Source: Roseiarcus sp963787135
GTDB lineage: Bacteria; Pseudomonadota; Alphaproteobacteria; Rhizobiales; Beijerinckiaceae
Direction: 5' to 3'
Length of the DNA stretch: 64,000 bases
Assembly: GCA_963787135.1 (NCBI GenBank)
Contig: CAWBBW010000027.1
Span: 69,440-133,439, forward strand
Shown here: piece by piece, positions 29,485-38,990 of the stretch
Numbering within the stretch: position 1 is the first letter of the stretch
How the letters are laid out: each line of letters begins with the position of its first letter
The notes under the pieces: generated by a model
Told to the model about the DNA's origin: nothing
Seen by the model: only the letters and a program-made list of their open reading frames with translations
Database searches by the model: none
Position numbers and translations under genes: made by a program

Positions 29485-30212
29485 GGGAAGAGGCGTTCCT
29501 TACGCCATGGCGAGGCGCGCCCGGCTCGCCTGAATAGGATGCGATCATGCAGGCGAAAGGCGCCGTCGCACCAGAATTCGATCTCGACCGGCGCGATGCG
29601 ATAGCCGCGCCAGTAGTCGGGCCGCGGGATGTCGCCATCCCCGAACCGCTGCGCATAGGCCTCGACCGCCGCCTCCAGCGCCGCCCGCGATTCGAGCGGG
29701 CGCGACTGCTGGCTCGCCCAGGCGCCGAGGCGGCTGCCCCTCGCGCGCGACGCAAAATAGGCGTCGGCTTCCGCGCCGGAGACTTCGGTGACGGAGCCTC
29801 GAAACCGAGCCTGGCGTCGCAACGACTTCCAGTGAAACAGCGCCGCCGCCTTCGGTCGGGCCGCAAGTTCCAGGCCCTTGGCGCTCTCGGCGTTGGTGTA
29901 AAAGACAATCCCCCGCGCGTCCGCGCCCTTGCATAAGACCATTCGGGCGTCGGGCAGACCGTCCTCGTCCACCGTGGCCAGCGTCATCGCTTCCGGATCG
30001 TTGACTTCGGTCGCAGCGGCTTCTTCGAGCCAAAGCTGAAACAGGGCGATTGGATCGTCGGCTTCGGCGAAGTCAGGAGATTTTAAGGCGTTCAAGGCGA
30101 TCCTGCTCCTTTGCGACGGATCGGTAGCGCGGACCCTGCGTCCGCGGCCTGGCGAAATCGTATAGATGCCGGGATCGGGGTCGACAACCGCGCGGGGATC
30201 AGAGAGCCTCAC
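29481..30212 (-). CDS. pdxH: Pyridoxamine 5'-phosphate oxidase
   Basis: 243 aa. FMN-binding split-barrel domain: DARMVLCKG and VFYTNAESAKG (about residues 85-115), RQARFRGSVTEV, QQSRPL, and the C-terminal dimerisation segment RIAPVEIEFW through KERLFP. It oxidises PNP and PMP to pyridoxal 5'-phosphate. About 30 residues longer at the N-terminus than E. coli PdxH, so a downstream start is possible. Divergent from the dnaJ-like gene. Confidence 0.95.
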   Translation of the reverse strand: MRLSDPRAVVDPDPGIYTISPGRGRRVRATDPSQRSRIALNALKSPDFAEADDPIALFQLWLEEAAATEVNDPEAMTLATVDEDGLPDARMVLCKGADARGIVFYTNAESAKGLELAARPKAAALFHWKSLRRQARFRGSVTEVSGAEADAYFASRARGSRLGAWASQQSRPLESRAALEAAVEAYAQRFGDGDIPRPDYWRGYRIAPVEIEFWCDGAFRLHDRILFRRAGRASPWRKERLFP

Positions 30213-30346
30213 TGGACTAGCCTTCGATTCGGCGGCGGGAGTGGGCCGTGGGGCGCCACTCTTGCATGCCGGACAACGAGGTCCCAGATAGTCCGGGGAG
30301 ACATGGGCGGCCGCGCTTTGCCAAGGGGGTCGCGAAGAATGGGCTC

Positions 30347-31285
30347 ATGATGCGTAATCCGTACGACGTTCTTGGGGTGGCGAAGACCGCCAGCGCCGCC
30401 GACATCAAGTCGGCGTTCCGAAAGCTCGCGAAGAAATACCACCCCGACCAGAGCAAGGAACCCAGGGCCAAAGAGCGCTTCGCGGAAGTCGGCTCGGCTT
30501 ACGAAATCATCGGCGACGACAAGAAGCGCGCCGCCTTCGACCGCGGCGAGATCGACGCCGAGGGCAAGCCGCGCGCCCCGCAATTCGAGGGCTTTGGCGC
30601 CGGCCGGGCGGGCGGGGGCGCAGATTTTCGCCATTTCGGCTTCGACTTCGGCGGCGGCGGATTTTCGGCGGAGAGGGGCGGGATCGACCCGGATATTCTT
30701 TCCGAGCTGTTTGGCTCCGCTGGAGGGTCGAGGACTCGCGCAAGGCCGCAGGCGCAGCGCGGCGAAGACATCGCCGTGACCATCGCGGCGCCGCTGACGA
30801 CCGTTGCGAACGGCGGGTCGGTTCGCGTTGCCCTCCCCACCGGCCGGACGCTCGACGCTGCGGTCCCGGCGGGAATCGAGGAAGGAAAATCAATCCGGCT
30901 GCGCGGCCAGGGGCATCCGGGCAATCGGGGCGCCCCGGCCGGCGACGTGATCGTGACGATCCGCTATGCGCCCCATCCGCTCTTCAAGGCCGATGGGCGT
31001 GATCTCAGGCTCGACCTGCCGATCACTCTCTATGAAGCGGTCCTGGGAGGAAAGGTGCGCGTGCCCACGCTTGGCGGCGAGGTCGAAATGTCGATTGCGC
31101 CAGGCATGAGCGGGGGACGCGTGTTGCGGTTGCGCGGAAAGGGCCTTCCCGCCGCGAGCGATCAGGCGGCGGGCGATCTTCTGGCGACGGTGCGGATCGT
31201 CCTGCCGAACTCGGCGGACGGCGAGCTGACAGAGCTGATGCGCAAATGGCGCGACCTGAGGCCCTACGACCCTCGTTCAAGCTGA
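30347..31285 (+). CDS. DnaJ/CbpA-type co-chaperone
   Basis: 312 aa. J domain at residues 3-70 with the HPD motif in KKYHPDQSK; a Gly/Phe-rich linker (FDFGGGGFSAERGG) follows; then two C-terminal beta-domains (TVANGGSVRVALPTG, GIEEGKSIRLRGQG, PTLGGEVEMSIAPGMSGG). There is no Cys-rich zinc domain, so it is a class B (CbpA-like) protein, not housekeeping DnaJ. Two ATGs are adjacent (30347 and 30350). It stimulates DnaK ATPase by family knowledge. Confidence 0.93.
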   Translation: MMRNPYDVLGVAKTASAADIKSAFRKLAKKYHPDQSKEPRAKERFAEVGSAYEIIGDDKKRAAFDRGEIDAEGKPRAPQFEGFGAGRAGGGADFRHFGFDFGGGGFSAERGGIDPDILSELFGSAGGSRTRARPQAQRGEDIAVTIAAPLTTVANGGSVRVALPTGRTLDAAVPAGIEEGKSIRLRGQGHPGNRGAPAGDVIVTIRYAPHPLFKADGRDLRLDLPITLYEAVLGGKVRVPTLGGEVEMSIAPGMSGGRVLRLRGKGLPAASDQAAGDLLATVRIVLPNSADGELTELMRKWRDLRPYDPRSS

Positions 31286-31448
31286 GCCCGGCGAAATTCC
31301 TCCACGGGATTGTGTGAGCAAACCCACATATTTTGTTACGGATGAACGATCGGCGCTGGCTTCCCATGCGCGCGGGGCAAGGCTAAGGGAGGTCCAAACG
31401 CCGTCGGGCGTTGCGTTCTTTTTGATTCGGCAACGCAGCGAGGCTTTG

Positions 31449-32285
31449 ATGGAGGGAAACGGGTTGGTCATCGCCGAATCTGGCGTGATGCGGGGGATGC
31501 GAGGGGTCATTCTCGGCGTGGCGAACAACCGTTCGATTGCCTGGGGCATCGCCAAGGCCGCCCGCGCGGCGGGAGCGGATCTCGCGTTCACCTACCAGGG
31601 CGAAGCGCTGGAAAAGAGAGTGCGCCCGCTCGCGCAGGAACTGGGCGCCAAGGTGCTCGGCCATTGCGACGTCACCGACGGGTCGACGATCGATGCGGTC
31701 TTCGGCGAAGCCGCGAATCTTTGGGGCTCACTTGATTTCGTGGTCCACTGCATCGCCTTCGCCGACAAGGACCAGCTGACCGGCCGCTACATTGACACGA
31801 CCGAGGATAACTTCACCAAGTCGCTCGCCATCTCCTGCTATTCGTTCACCGCGATCGCTCAGCGAGCAGAGAAGCTGATGCCGAATGGCGGCTCGCTGTT
31901 GACGCTGACCTATTACGGGGCGGAGAAATGGATGCCCCACTACAATGTGATGGGCGTCGCCAAGGCGGCTCTTGAGGCGAGCGTCCGTTATCTCGCGGCG
32001 GACCTCGGCGAAAAGGGCATACGGGTCAACGCCCTGTCGGCTGGCCCGATCAAAACACTGGCCGCCTCCGGAATCGGCGATTTGCGGTATATCCTGCGGT
32101 GGAACGAATATAATTCGCCCTTGCGGCGGTTGATCACGATCGACGACGTCGGCGGAAGCGCGGTCTACCTCCTGTCGCCAATGTCGAAAGCGGTGACCGG
32201 CGAAGTCCACCATGTCGACGCCGGATATCACGTCGTCGGCATGAAGCACCCATCCGCGCCCGATATCTCGGTCGTCAAGGACTAG
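31449..32285 (+). CDS. fabI: Enoyl-ACP reductase (NADH)
   Basis: 278 aa from ATG 31449; a second ATG at 31488-31491 is nearer the usual FabI start. Rossmann start RGVILGVANNRSIAWGIA, then VHCIAFADKDQL, the catalytic Tyr-x6-Lys in PHYNVMGVAKAALEAS, and SAGPIKTLAASGI. It performs the last step of each fatty-acid elongation cycle. The frame is open 135 bp further upstream but that part is poorly conserved-looking. Its 3' end overlaps the convergent MFS gene by 11 bp. Confidence 0.93.
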   Translation: MEGNGLVIAESGVMRGMRGVILGVANNRSIAWGIAKAARAAGADLAFTYQGEALEKRVRPLAQELGAKVLGHCDVTDGSTIDAVFGEAANLWGSLDFVVHCIAFADKDQLTGRYIDTTEDNFTKSLAISCYSFTAIAQRAEKLMPNGGSLLTLTYYGAEKWMPHYNVMGVAKAALEASVRYLAADLGEKGIRVNALSAGPIKTLAASGIGDLRYILRWNEYNSPLRRLITIDDVGGSAVYLLSPMSKAVTGEVHHVDAGYHVVGMKHPSAPDISVVKD

Positions 32286-33477
32286 GCTTCAGGACTTGCT
32301 TCCGCTTTCCGGGCCGGGTGACGAGGCTCCAGAGCGCGAGCGCCGCGACGGCCATATGAACGTATGCATTTTGCAGGAATAGCGCCTGCGGACCAAAGGC
32401 CTTCATCATCACCGATGCAATCGCCGGAGCGGGGACGGCCGCGACGCAATAAATGAACAAGAGCCCGACCGAGATGAAGATCATATCGTGCGGCGAGGCG
32501 CCGTCGTTGGCGAGCGAGACCGCGAGCGTATAGAGCGAATAGGTCGTCAGGCCGACCAGAAAGCCCAGCGCAATCAGCGCGACGCCGGGGGCGACCAACC
32601 GGCTCAGCATGACTTCGATCGCCGCCCCTGCGATCATGACGGCGGCCATGACAAGGCGCCGGTCCATCCGGTCGGAGATCACGCCGACCGGAAAGACGCC
32701 GAGCGCCGATCCGACCACGATCGCCGAGGTGAACAGGGGCGCCCGGTCGGGCGACATTCCGATCTCGACGGCGAACACTGGGCCCAGCGCGAACGCTGCG
32801 CCGTTCGCGGCCCCGGCTGCGAGAACCGCGAGGCATGAGACCGGGGCTGCGCGAATGAGCCACAGGAGCCGGGGGCGGACGCTGCGCGGCTGGGCGGGCG
32901 GGTCGACGCTGGTCATCGCCATCGGAACGATCGCGAGCGCCAGGAGCGCCGCGGCGACCGCGAAGGCCGAAAAGCCGCCAGGCCCAAGCGGCTGGAGGGC
33001 CATCTGGCCGCTCGCGGAGGCGCTGAAATTGGCGATCTGGTAGAGGGCGTAGAGCGCCCCGCGATTGGCGTTGGTCGCCTTGGCGTTGATCCAGGCTTCG
33101 ATCACCGCGTAGAGGCCGGCGAAGACGAAGCCCAGGAGCGCGCGAAAGATCAGCCACGCGATCGGCCAGGGGAAAACAGGCATGAGAACGACCGAAACGA
33201 CCGCCAGCGAAACGAAGGCGGCGAAGGCGCGGATGTGGCCGCCGCGACGGATGATCACGGGAGCGGCCAGAGTACCAGCCAACATGCCGGCGAAATAGGC
33301 GGACCCCAGAAGCCCGACGACCAGGTCGGGGAACCCGTCAAGGCGCGCCCGCAACGGCGTCGTCACGCCGATCAGGGCGTTGCCGCCGATCAGCAGAAGC
33401 ACCGAGACGAGCAGTGCGGTTATGGAGGAGACGGCGGTCAAGTGGGGAATCGAAGGCTGGGGGCGGTATGGTGGCAT
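32275..33477 (-). CDS. MFS transporter (YcaD/YfkF-like)
   Basis: 400 aa with about twelve transmembrane segments, from LLVSVLLLIGGNALIGVTTP near the N-terminus to MAVAALALWSLVTRPGKRKQ. The MFS loop 8-9 signature appears as GVISDRMDRR. A TM-rich profile with a DGFPDLVVGLLGSAYFAG start resembles small-molecule efflux permeases of the YcaD group; the substrate cannot be stated. Convergent with fabI, overlapping it by 11 bp. Confidence 0.9.
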   Translation of the reverse strand: MPPYRPQPSIPHLTAVSSITALLVSVLLLIGGNALIGVTTPLRARLDGFPDLVVGLLGSAYFAGMLAGTLAAPVIIRRGGHIRAFAAFVSLAVVSVVLMPVFPWPIAWLIFRALLGFVFAGLYAVIEAWINAKATNANRGALYALYQIANFSASASGQMALQPLGPGGFSAFAVAAALLALAIVPMAMTSVDPPAQPRSVRPRLLWLIRAAPVSCLAVLAAGAANGAAFALGPVFAVEIGMSPDRAPLFTSAIVVGSALGVFPVGVISDRMDRRLVMAAVMIAGAAIEVMLSRLVAPGVALIALGFLVGLTTYSLYTLAVSLANDGASPHDMIFISVGLLFIYCVAAVPAPAIASVMMKAFGPQALFLQNAYVHMAVAALALWSLVTRPGKRKQVLKPSP

Positions 33478-33634
33478 GTCGGGCGCCGGTGCGCGACCGG
33501 GAATGCACGCGCCGGTCCCTGAAATAAACGAGAGCCTGCTCCGAAAAACGGCATATCGCTCTCAGGGTTCGGCTTGTATAAAACGCGCGTTCCGGTCAAA
33601 AGGCCGCGTTTGGAAGAGGGCCGAGGCGTATTGA

Positions 33635-35023
33635 ATGGCGAATCAACGTTGGACCCCCGACAGCTGGCAAACGAAGCCGGTCGAGCAGGCGCCGGCCTAT
33701 AAGGACCTCGCATCGCTGGCCGAGGCTGAGCGGCAGCTTGCAGGCTACCCGCCGCTCGTGTTCGCGGGCGAGGCGCGCAAACTCAAGCGCGCGCTTGGCA
33801 GCGCCGCCGCAGGCGAGGCCTTCCTGCTCCAGGGCGGCGACTGCGCCGAGAGCTTCGGCGAGCACTCGGCCGACAACATCCGCGATTTCTTCCGCGTGTT
33901 CCTGCAGATGGCCGTCGTGATGACGTTCGCGGCCGCCTCACCGATCGTCAAGGTCGGCCGCGTCGCCGGTCAGTTCGCCAAGCCCCGCTCCTCGGATTTC
34001 GAGACGATCGATGGCGTCTCATTGCCTGCTTATCGCGGCGACATCGTCAACGACATCGAATTCACCCCGCAAGCGCGCGAGCCCGATCCGCGCCGGCAGC
34101 TCGAAGCCTACCGCCAGTCGGCGGCGACGCTGAACCTTCTGCGCGCCTTCGCCACCGGCGGTTACGCCAATCTCGAGAACGCCCACCGGTGGATGCTCGG
34201 CTTCGTCAAGGATAGCCCGCAGTCCGAGCGCTATCAGGGCGTCGCCGACCGCATCACCGAGACGCTCGGCTTCATGCGCGCCATCGGGCTCGACGCCGAA
34301 GCGCATCCCGAGTTGCGCGCGACCGACTTCTACACCTCGCACGAAGCGCTGCTGCTCGGCTACGAACAGGCGATGACCCGGCTCGATTCGACCTCGGGCG
34401 ACTATTACGCGACCTCCGGCCACATGGTCTGGATCGGCGACCGCACCCGCCAGATCGGCGGCGCGCATGTCGAGTACTGCCGCGGGGTGAAGAACCCGAT
34501 CGGCCTCAAATGCGGCCCCACGCTCAGCCCCGAGGAGCTTCTGCGCCTGATCGAGATTCTCGATCCGGAAAAGGAGGCCGGCCGCCTCACGCTGATCTGC
34601 CGCTTCGGCGCCGACAGGATCGAGGCCGCTTTGCCGCCGCTGCTTCGCGCCGCAAGGCGCGAGGGCCGGACGCTGCTCTGGGTCTCAGACCCGATGCACG
34701 GCAACACGATCAAGACCTCGACCGGCTACAAGACCCGGCCGACCGAACGCATCGCCCAGGAGGTCAGGAGCTTCTTCGCCGTCTGCCGCGCCGAAGGCGT
34801 CCACGCCGGCGGCGTGCACCTGGAAATGACCGGCAAGAACGTGACCGAGTGCACTGGCGGGGCGCGCGCGATCTCAGAGACGGACCTGCGCGACCGCTAT
34901 CACACCTATTGCGATCCGAGGCTCAACGCGGAGCAGTCGATCGAGATGGCGTTCTTGGTCGCGGACCTGCTCAAGGCGCAGCGTCTCGCCCAGCCCGAGC
35001 GGCCGGTCCGCGCAGCTGAATGA
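33635..35023 (+). CDS. 3-deoxy-7-phosphoheptulonate synthase, class II
   Basis: 462 aa, the normal size of plant-like (AroAII) enzymes. Metal and substrate residues: LLQGGDCAESFGE (about 65-77), KVGRVAGQFAKPRS, and LWVSDPMHGNTIKT, GVHAGGVHLEMTGKNVTEC near the C-terminus. It condenses PEP and erythrose 4-phosphate to start the shikimate pathway. Stands alone; no other aro genes are in the window. Confidence 0.96.
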   Translation: MANQRWTPDSWQTKPVEQAPAYKDLASLAEAERQLAGYPPLVFAGEARKLKRALGSAAAGEAFLLQGGDCAESFGEHSADNIRDFFRVFLQMAVVMTFAAASPIVKVGRVAGQFAKPRSSDFETIDGVSLPAYRGDIVNDIEFTPQAREPDPRRQLEAYRQSAATLNLLRAFATGGYANLENAHRWMLGFVKDSPQSERYQGVADRITETLGFMRAIGLDAEAHPELRATDFYTSHEALLLGYEQAMTRLDSTSGDYYATSGHMVWIGDRTRQIGGAHVEYCRGVKNPIGLKCGPTLSPEELLRLIEILDPEKEAGRLTLICRFGADRIEAALPPLLRAARREGRTLLWVSDPMHGNTIKTSTGYKTRPTERIAQEVRSFFAVCRAEGVHAGGVHLEMTGKNVTECTGGARAISETDLRDRYHTYCDPRLNAEQSIEMAFLVADLLKAQRLAQPERPVRAAE

Positions 35024-35134
35024 GAGCCGGGCTCGCGTCGGGGCTATGCGCACTCAGCATGCGGCCGCGGGTTACGCGCCTTGGGCACTTTCATCGATAA
35101 CAGCGCTCGCCCCGGGGACCTGGGGGCCTGCTAG

Positions 35135-35305
35135 CAGGGCGAAAACAGGGCGAATCGGGCGCCTCCGACCGCGCTTTGTTGCGAAAACGCCTTTAATTCC
35201 AAGATCTTGAGCGAAAAAGTGCGCGGCCATCGGAACAGGACATTAACAGGGCGATAATTCGCGGTTATCAGGAAGGTAACAGGTGGCGAATGAGCAGGAA
35301 CAGGG
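35135..35305 (+). repeat. Degenerate AACAGG(GCGA) interspersed repeat
   Basis: The 474-bp gap between the DAHP synthase and the acyltransferase has no gene. It holds scattered copies of a short direct motif: CAGGGCGA at 35135, 35146 and 35247, AACAGGA at 35234, TCAGGAAGG near 35269, AACAGGTGGCGA near 35279 and CAGGAACAGGG near 35295. The elements are irregularly spaced. It looks like a decayed short-repeat array, distinct in sequence from the AAGGAAATGAAA arrays. Confidence 0.45.
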
Positions 35306-35497
35306 GGTGCCCGCCGCGGCGCGAAAGCGGCTCTCAACGCCGCGGAAATCGCATGCGAGGCGGCGTCGGCGCTATGCGTCCTGAGCATGCCTTCGCAGCG
35401 ACACGCCGGCGGGCCTTCCCGGCCAGGCACTCCATCGCGTCGGCCGGCTTTGGCTGAAAGCCTTGAACCCCGCCCGCCGGGCGGCCAGCGGCGCAAG

Positions 35498-36629
35498 ATG
35501 CGGCTGTCCGACTACGCCGTCGGCCGCGACAACAATTTCAACCTGATCCGCTTTCTGGCGGCGCTTGTCGGTCCTCTTCGGCCATAGCGTCGGGGTTCTC
35601 GGACTCCCCTCTTCCTACGAGTTCTTCTTCGATCATCTCGGCCTGTCGCTGGCCGAGATGGCGGTCGACGTCTTCTTCGTCGCCAGCGGCTTTCTCGTCA
35701 CCGCGAGCCTCATCAACCGGGGGAACCTGATCGCTTTCCTGTGGGCGCGCGTGCTTCGCATCTATCCGGCGCTCTGGGTCATGCTCGGGCTGACCGTCTT
35801 CGCCCTTGCCCCGGCGCTGACCACGCTGCCGCTCGCCGATTTTTTCAGCGCCGCCAAAACCTGGGAGTATTTCGTCAAATGCGCGACCGTTCTCGGCGGC
35901 GTGCGCTATTCGCTGCCCGGCGTGTTCGAGACCATGCCGCTCAGGGGCGAATTCAACGGCTCGCTCTGGACCCTGCCGATCGAATTCCGGCTCTATCTCT
36001 ATCTGGCCGCGGGATGGTTCGTCTTCGCGCTCACCCCCACGATTCGCGTCAGGGCGCTGACCGTGCTCGCGCCGCTCGCCACGGCCGCATTTCTGGGCCT
36101 GATCCTCGAGGGCCGCTTCTTTGCGGCTGCGTTCAACGCCGCCGACATCCGTATCTTCATGTTCCTCGCCGGCTCGAGCCTTTACCTATTGCGCGATCAT
36201 GTCCCGATGGGTCGCGGCTTTCTGTTCGCGGCGCTCGCCTGCCTCGCGCTGGCGTCCTTCAACAAGTCGGCGTTTTTCGTCGCCTACCTGCTGCTGCTCG
36301 CGCCCCTCGTCCTCCATCTCGCCTACCTCCCGAAGGGACGCATTCTGGCGTTCAACGGCTCGGGCGACTTTTCCTACGGCGTCTATATCTACGCCTTCCC
36401 GATCCAGCAGACGCTGGCGTTCCTTTTTCCCGGTCTGGGGTTGGTCGCGTTGATCGCCGTCGCCGCCCCGATCACGATCGGCGTGGCGGCGCTGTCATGG
36501 GTCCTGATCGAAAAGCGCGCGCTCGCGCTGAAGGACGGCGCGGCCGCAGCGACGTCGCGCGCGTTCAATCTCAGTCTCGCCAAGTTCGCTGGCGGTGTCC
36601 CTTCTCCCCGCTCGCGGGGAGAAGGTTAG
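35498..36629 (+). CDS. Acyltransferase 3 (OafA/YrhL-like) membrane protein (one frameshift)
   Basis: About 376 aa when joined. Starts MRLSDYAVGRDNNFNLIRFLAAL, then an extra base near 35564 shifts the frame; the rest begins SVLFGHSVGVLG with the catalytic His typical of the family. About ten transmembrane helices follow (AVDVFFVASGFLVTA, then LWARVLRIYPALWVM with the conserved Arg). It would O-acetylate a surface polysaccharide or lipid. The last eight codons (about VPSPRSRGEG) are encoded by an intergenic palindrome, so the natural stop may have been replaced. Confidence 0.87.
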
Positions 36630-36712
36630 GATGAGGGGCGGGGAGAAAAGCAAGGCGGCCAATCGCCCACGCCCCTCACCCAACCCTCTCCCCGCGAAGC
36701 GGGGCGAGGGAG
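36599..36712. repeat. Two GC-rich palindromes overlapping the acyltransferase 3' end
   Basis: CCTTCTCCCCG-CTCG-CGGGGAGAAGG (36600-36625) lies inside the last codons of the acyltransferase; a second, CCCTCTCCCCGC-GAA-GCGGGGCGAGGG, is at about 36684-36709. They are probably a composite of the same palindrome class seen at 38874. The second stem precedes nadE by 60 bp. Confidence 0.6.
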
Positions 36713-36773
36713 AATCCGGGCGCGGCTGTTCAGCCGTTTGCCCCCGCCTCCCGCCCCGCGCTAAATCATCCCA

Positions 36774-38517
36774 ATGGCCGCCCCCGCCAATCGCCTCGTC
36801 ATCGCGCTCGCGCAAATCCCGGCCATCGTCGGCGACATCGCCGGCAACCGCGACCGGCTGAAAGAAGCGCGCGCCAAGGCCGCCGCGTTCGGCGCCGACC
36901 TCGTGCTGGCGCCGGAACTCTACCTTTCCGGCTATCCGCCGGAAGACCTCGTGCTGAAGCCCGCCTTCCAGGAGGCCTGCCGCGCGGCCTGCGAAGAGCT
37001 GGCGCGGCAGACGGCGGACGGCGGGCCTGCGGTGCTTGTCGGCCTGCCCTGGGTCGAGGAGGGCAAGCTGCACAACGCCATGGCGCTTCTGGCCAACGGC
37101 CGGATCGAGGCGGTGCGGTTCAAGGTCGATCTCCCCAATTATGGCGTCTTCGACGAGAAGCGAGTGTTTGCGCCGGGCCCCTCGCCCGGCCCGATCGCCT
37201 TCAAGGGCGTGCGCATCGGCGTGCCGATCTGCGAGGACATCTGGGGCCCCGACCCGGTCGAATGCATCCTCGAGACCGGTGGCGAGATCCTGCTCGTCGC
37301 CAACGCCTCGCCTTACGAGCGCGACAAGCTCGCGATCCGTGAGAGCGTCGCGGTGTCGCGGGTGGTCGAGAGCGGCCTGCCGCTGATCTACCTCAACCTC
37401 GTCGGCGGCCAGGACGAGCTCGTGTTCGAAGGGGCGTCGTTTGCGCTGAACGCCGACCGCAGCCTCGCCGTGCAGCTGCCCGCCTTCCGTTCCGCGGTCG
37501 CGCGCACGGTCTGGGAGCGGGGCGAGAAGGGCTGGCGCTGCGTCGAGGGCCCGCGCGAGACGGTCGAGGAGGGCGACGAGGCCGACTATTCGGCCTGCGT
37601 GATGGGCCTGCGCGATTATGTCGACAACAACCGCTTTCCCGGCGTGGTGCTCGGCCTCTCCGGCGGCGTCAACTCGGCGCTTTGCGCGGCGATGGCGGTG
37701 GACGCCCTCGGCTCGCGCGCGCGTCCACGCGGTGATGCTGCCCTATCGCTACACCTCGAACGAATCGCTCTCCGACGCCGCGGCCTGCGCGAAGGCGCTT
37801 GGGCTGCGCTACGACATCGTGCCGATCGCCGAACCGGTCGAGGGCGTCGAGCATGCGCTCAGCCATATGTTCGCCGGACGCCCACGCGACATCACCGAAG
37901 AGAACATTCAGAGCCGCGCCCGCGGCCTGATCCTGATGGCGATCTCCAACAAGACCGGGGCGATGGTGGTGACGACCGGCAACAAGTCGGAAATGTCGGT
38001 CGGCTACGCGACGCTTTACGGCGACATGAACGGCGGCTTCAATCCGATCAAGGATCTCTACAAGATGGAGGTGTTCCGCCTGTCGGCCTTGCGCAACCGC
38101 TGGAGACCTGCGGGCGCGCTCGGGCCGGACGGCGAAGTGATCCCGGAAAACATCCTCGTCAAGCCGCCGAGCGCGGAATTGCGCGAGAACCAGAAGGACG
38201 AGGATTCGCTGCCGCCCTATCCGGTGCTCGACGCCATCCTGCATGGGCTCGTAGAAAAAGAGATGCGGCTCGCCGATATCATCGCCGAAGGGTTCGACCC
38301 CGACACGGTGCGCAGGGTCGAAAAGCTGCTCTATCTCGCCGAATACAAGCGCCGCCAGTCGGCCCCGGGCGTCAAGGTCGGCCCGAAGAATTTCGGCCGC
38401 GACCGGCGCTATCCGATCGTCAACCGCTTCCGCGATCCCGGCCTGCCGGCGGTCAAACCCGACGCCACGATCGCGCCGGTGAAGCCGGCCGGAACGAGCG
38501 AACGGTTCGAGGAGTAA
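36774..38517 (+). CDS. nadE: Glutamine-dependent NAD+ synthase (one frameshift)
   Basis: About 580 aa when joined. N-terminal nitrilase-type amidase: Glu in LAPELYLSG (about 46), Lys in RFKVDLPNYG (about 114), Cys in VPICEDIWGP (about 152). The C-terminal synthetase starts with a PP-loop that reads SGGVNS near residue 300, where the family normally has SGGVDS. Near 37717 an indel in a CG repeat shifts the frame; it continues VHAVMLPYRYTSNESL and ENIQSRARG to the end. It turns deamido-NAD into NAD+. An essential function, so the frameshift is suspect. The downstream hairpin at 38525 could terminate it. Confidence 0.92.
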
Positions 38518-38524
38518 TGCGGGA

Positions 38525-38540
38525 CCCCGCGCCCGCGGGG
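38525..38540 (+). terminator. Possible terminator after nadE
   Basis: CCCCGCG-CC-CGCGGGG is a perfect 7-bp stem with a 2-nt loop, 7 bp after the nadE stop. A short T-run (CTTTTG) follows about 15 nt later, farther than in a strong intrinsic terminator, and the next gene is 60 bp away. Confidence 0.4.
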
Positions 38541-38602
38541 CCGTCTCGGTGTCGTCTTTTGTTCATAGTGCAAGGGTAATCGACGGAAAACAGGGGGAAC
38601 CC

Positions 38603-38851
38603 ATGGCGGATATTTCGGCGAATCTTCAGCAGGAACTGGACCAGCTCCAGGCCGACTATAAGGCGGCGGTCGACGCGTGGGTGGCGGCGATCCGCGAGGA
38701 AGAAGCGCTCGCCTCGGGCAGCGAGCACTCGGTCGCCGACCTCGACAAGTGGGAGGCCGCGCATTTCCGCGAGCACAAACTGCACAAGGAAGTCGACTAC
38801 CGCAAGCGGCTCTACGAGGATGCGCTGCGGCGAGAGTTTTACGGGTTCTGA
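38603..38851 (+). CDS. Small conserved-looking helical protein, unknown function
   Basis: 82 aa, ATG 38603 behind CAGGGGGAA. Almost fully helical and charged, with a heptad-like N-terminus (LQQELDQLQADYKAAVDAW) and a basic C-terminus ending RREFYGF. No cysteines, no signal or membrane segment. It looks like a small cytoplasmic alphaproteobacterial protein often found near nadE or gltX; I do not recognise a named family. Convergent with the MarR-GNAT gene. Confidence 0.7.
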   Translation: MADISANLQQELDQLQADYKAAVDAWVAAIREEEALASGSEHSVADLDKWEAAHFREHKLHKEVDYRKRLYEDALRREFYGF

Positions 38852-38873
38852 GGTCGCCTCACCTTCACCTCAA

Positions 38874-38948
38874 CCCTCTCCCGCAAGCGGGAGAGGGGGC
38901 GTTACCCTTACTCCCGCTTGCGGGAGAAGGTGGCCGACGCAGTCGGCC
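38874..38948. repeat. Three hairpins in the convergent intergenic gap
   Basis: CCCTCTCCCGC-AA-GCGGGAGAGGG (38874-38897), CTCCCGC-TT-GCGGGAG (38911-38926) and GGCCGAC-GCA-GTCGGCC (38932-38948) stand in a row between convergent genes and could end transcription from both sides. Same palindrome class as at 25595 and 36599. Confidence 0.65.
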
Positions 38949-38990
38949 GGATGAGGGTCGGTGGCCCTGCGGCCGTCGGGGATGACAAAG

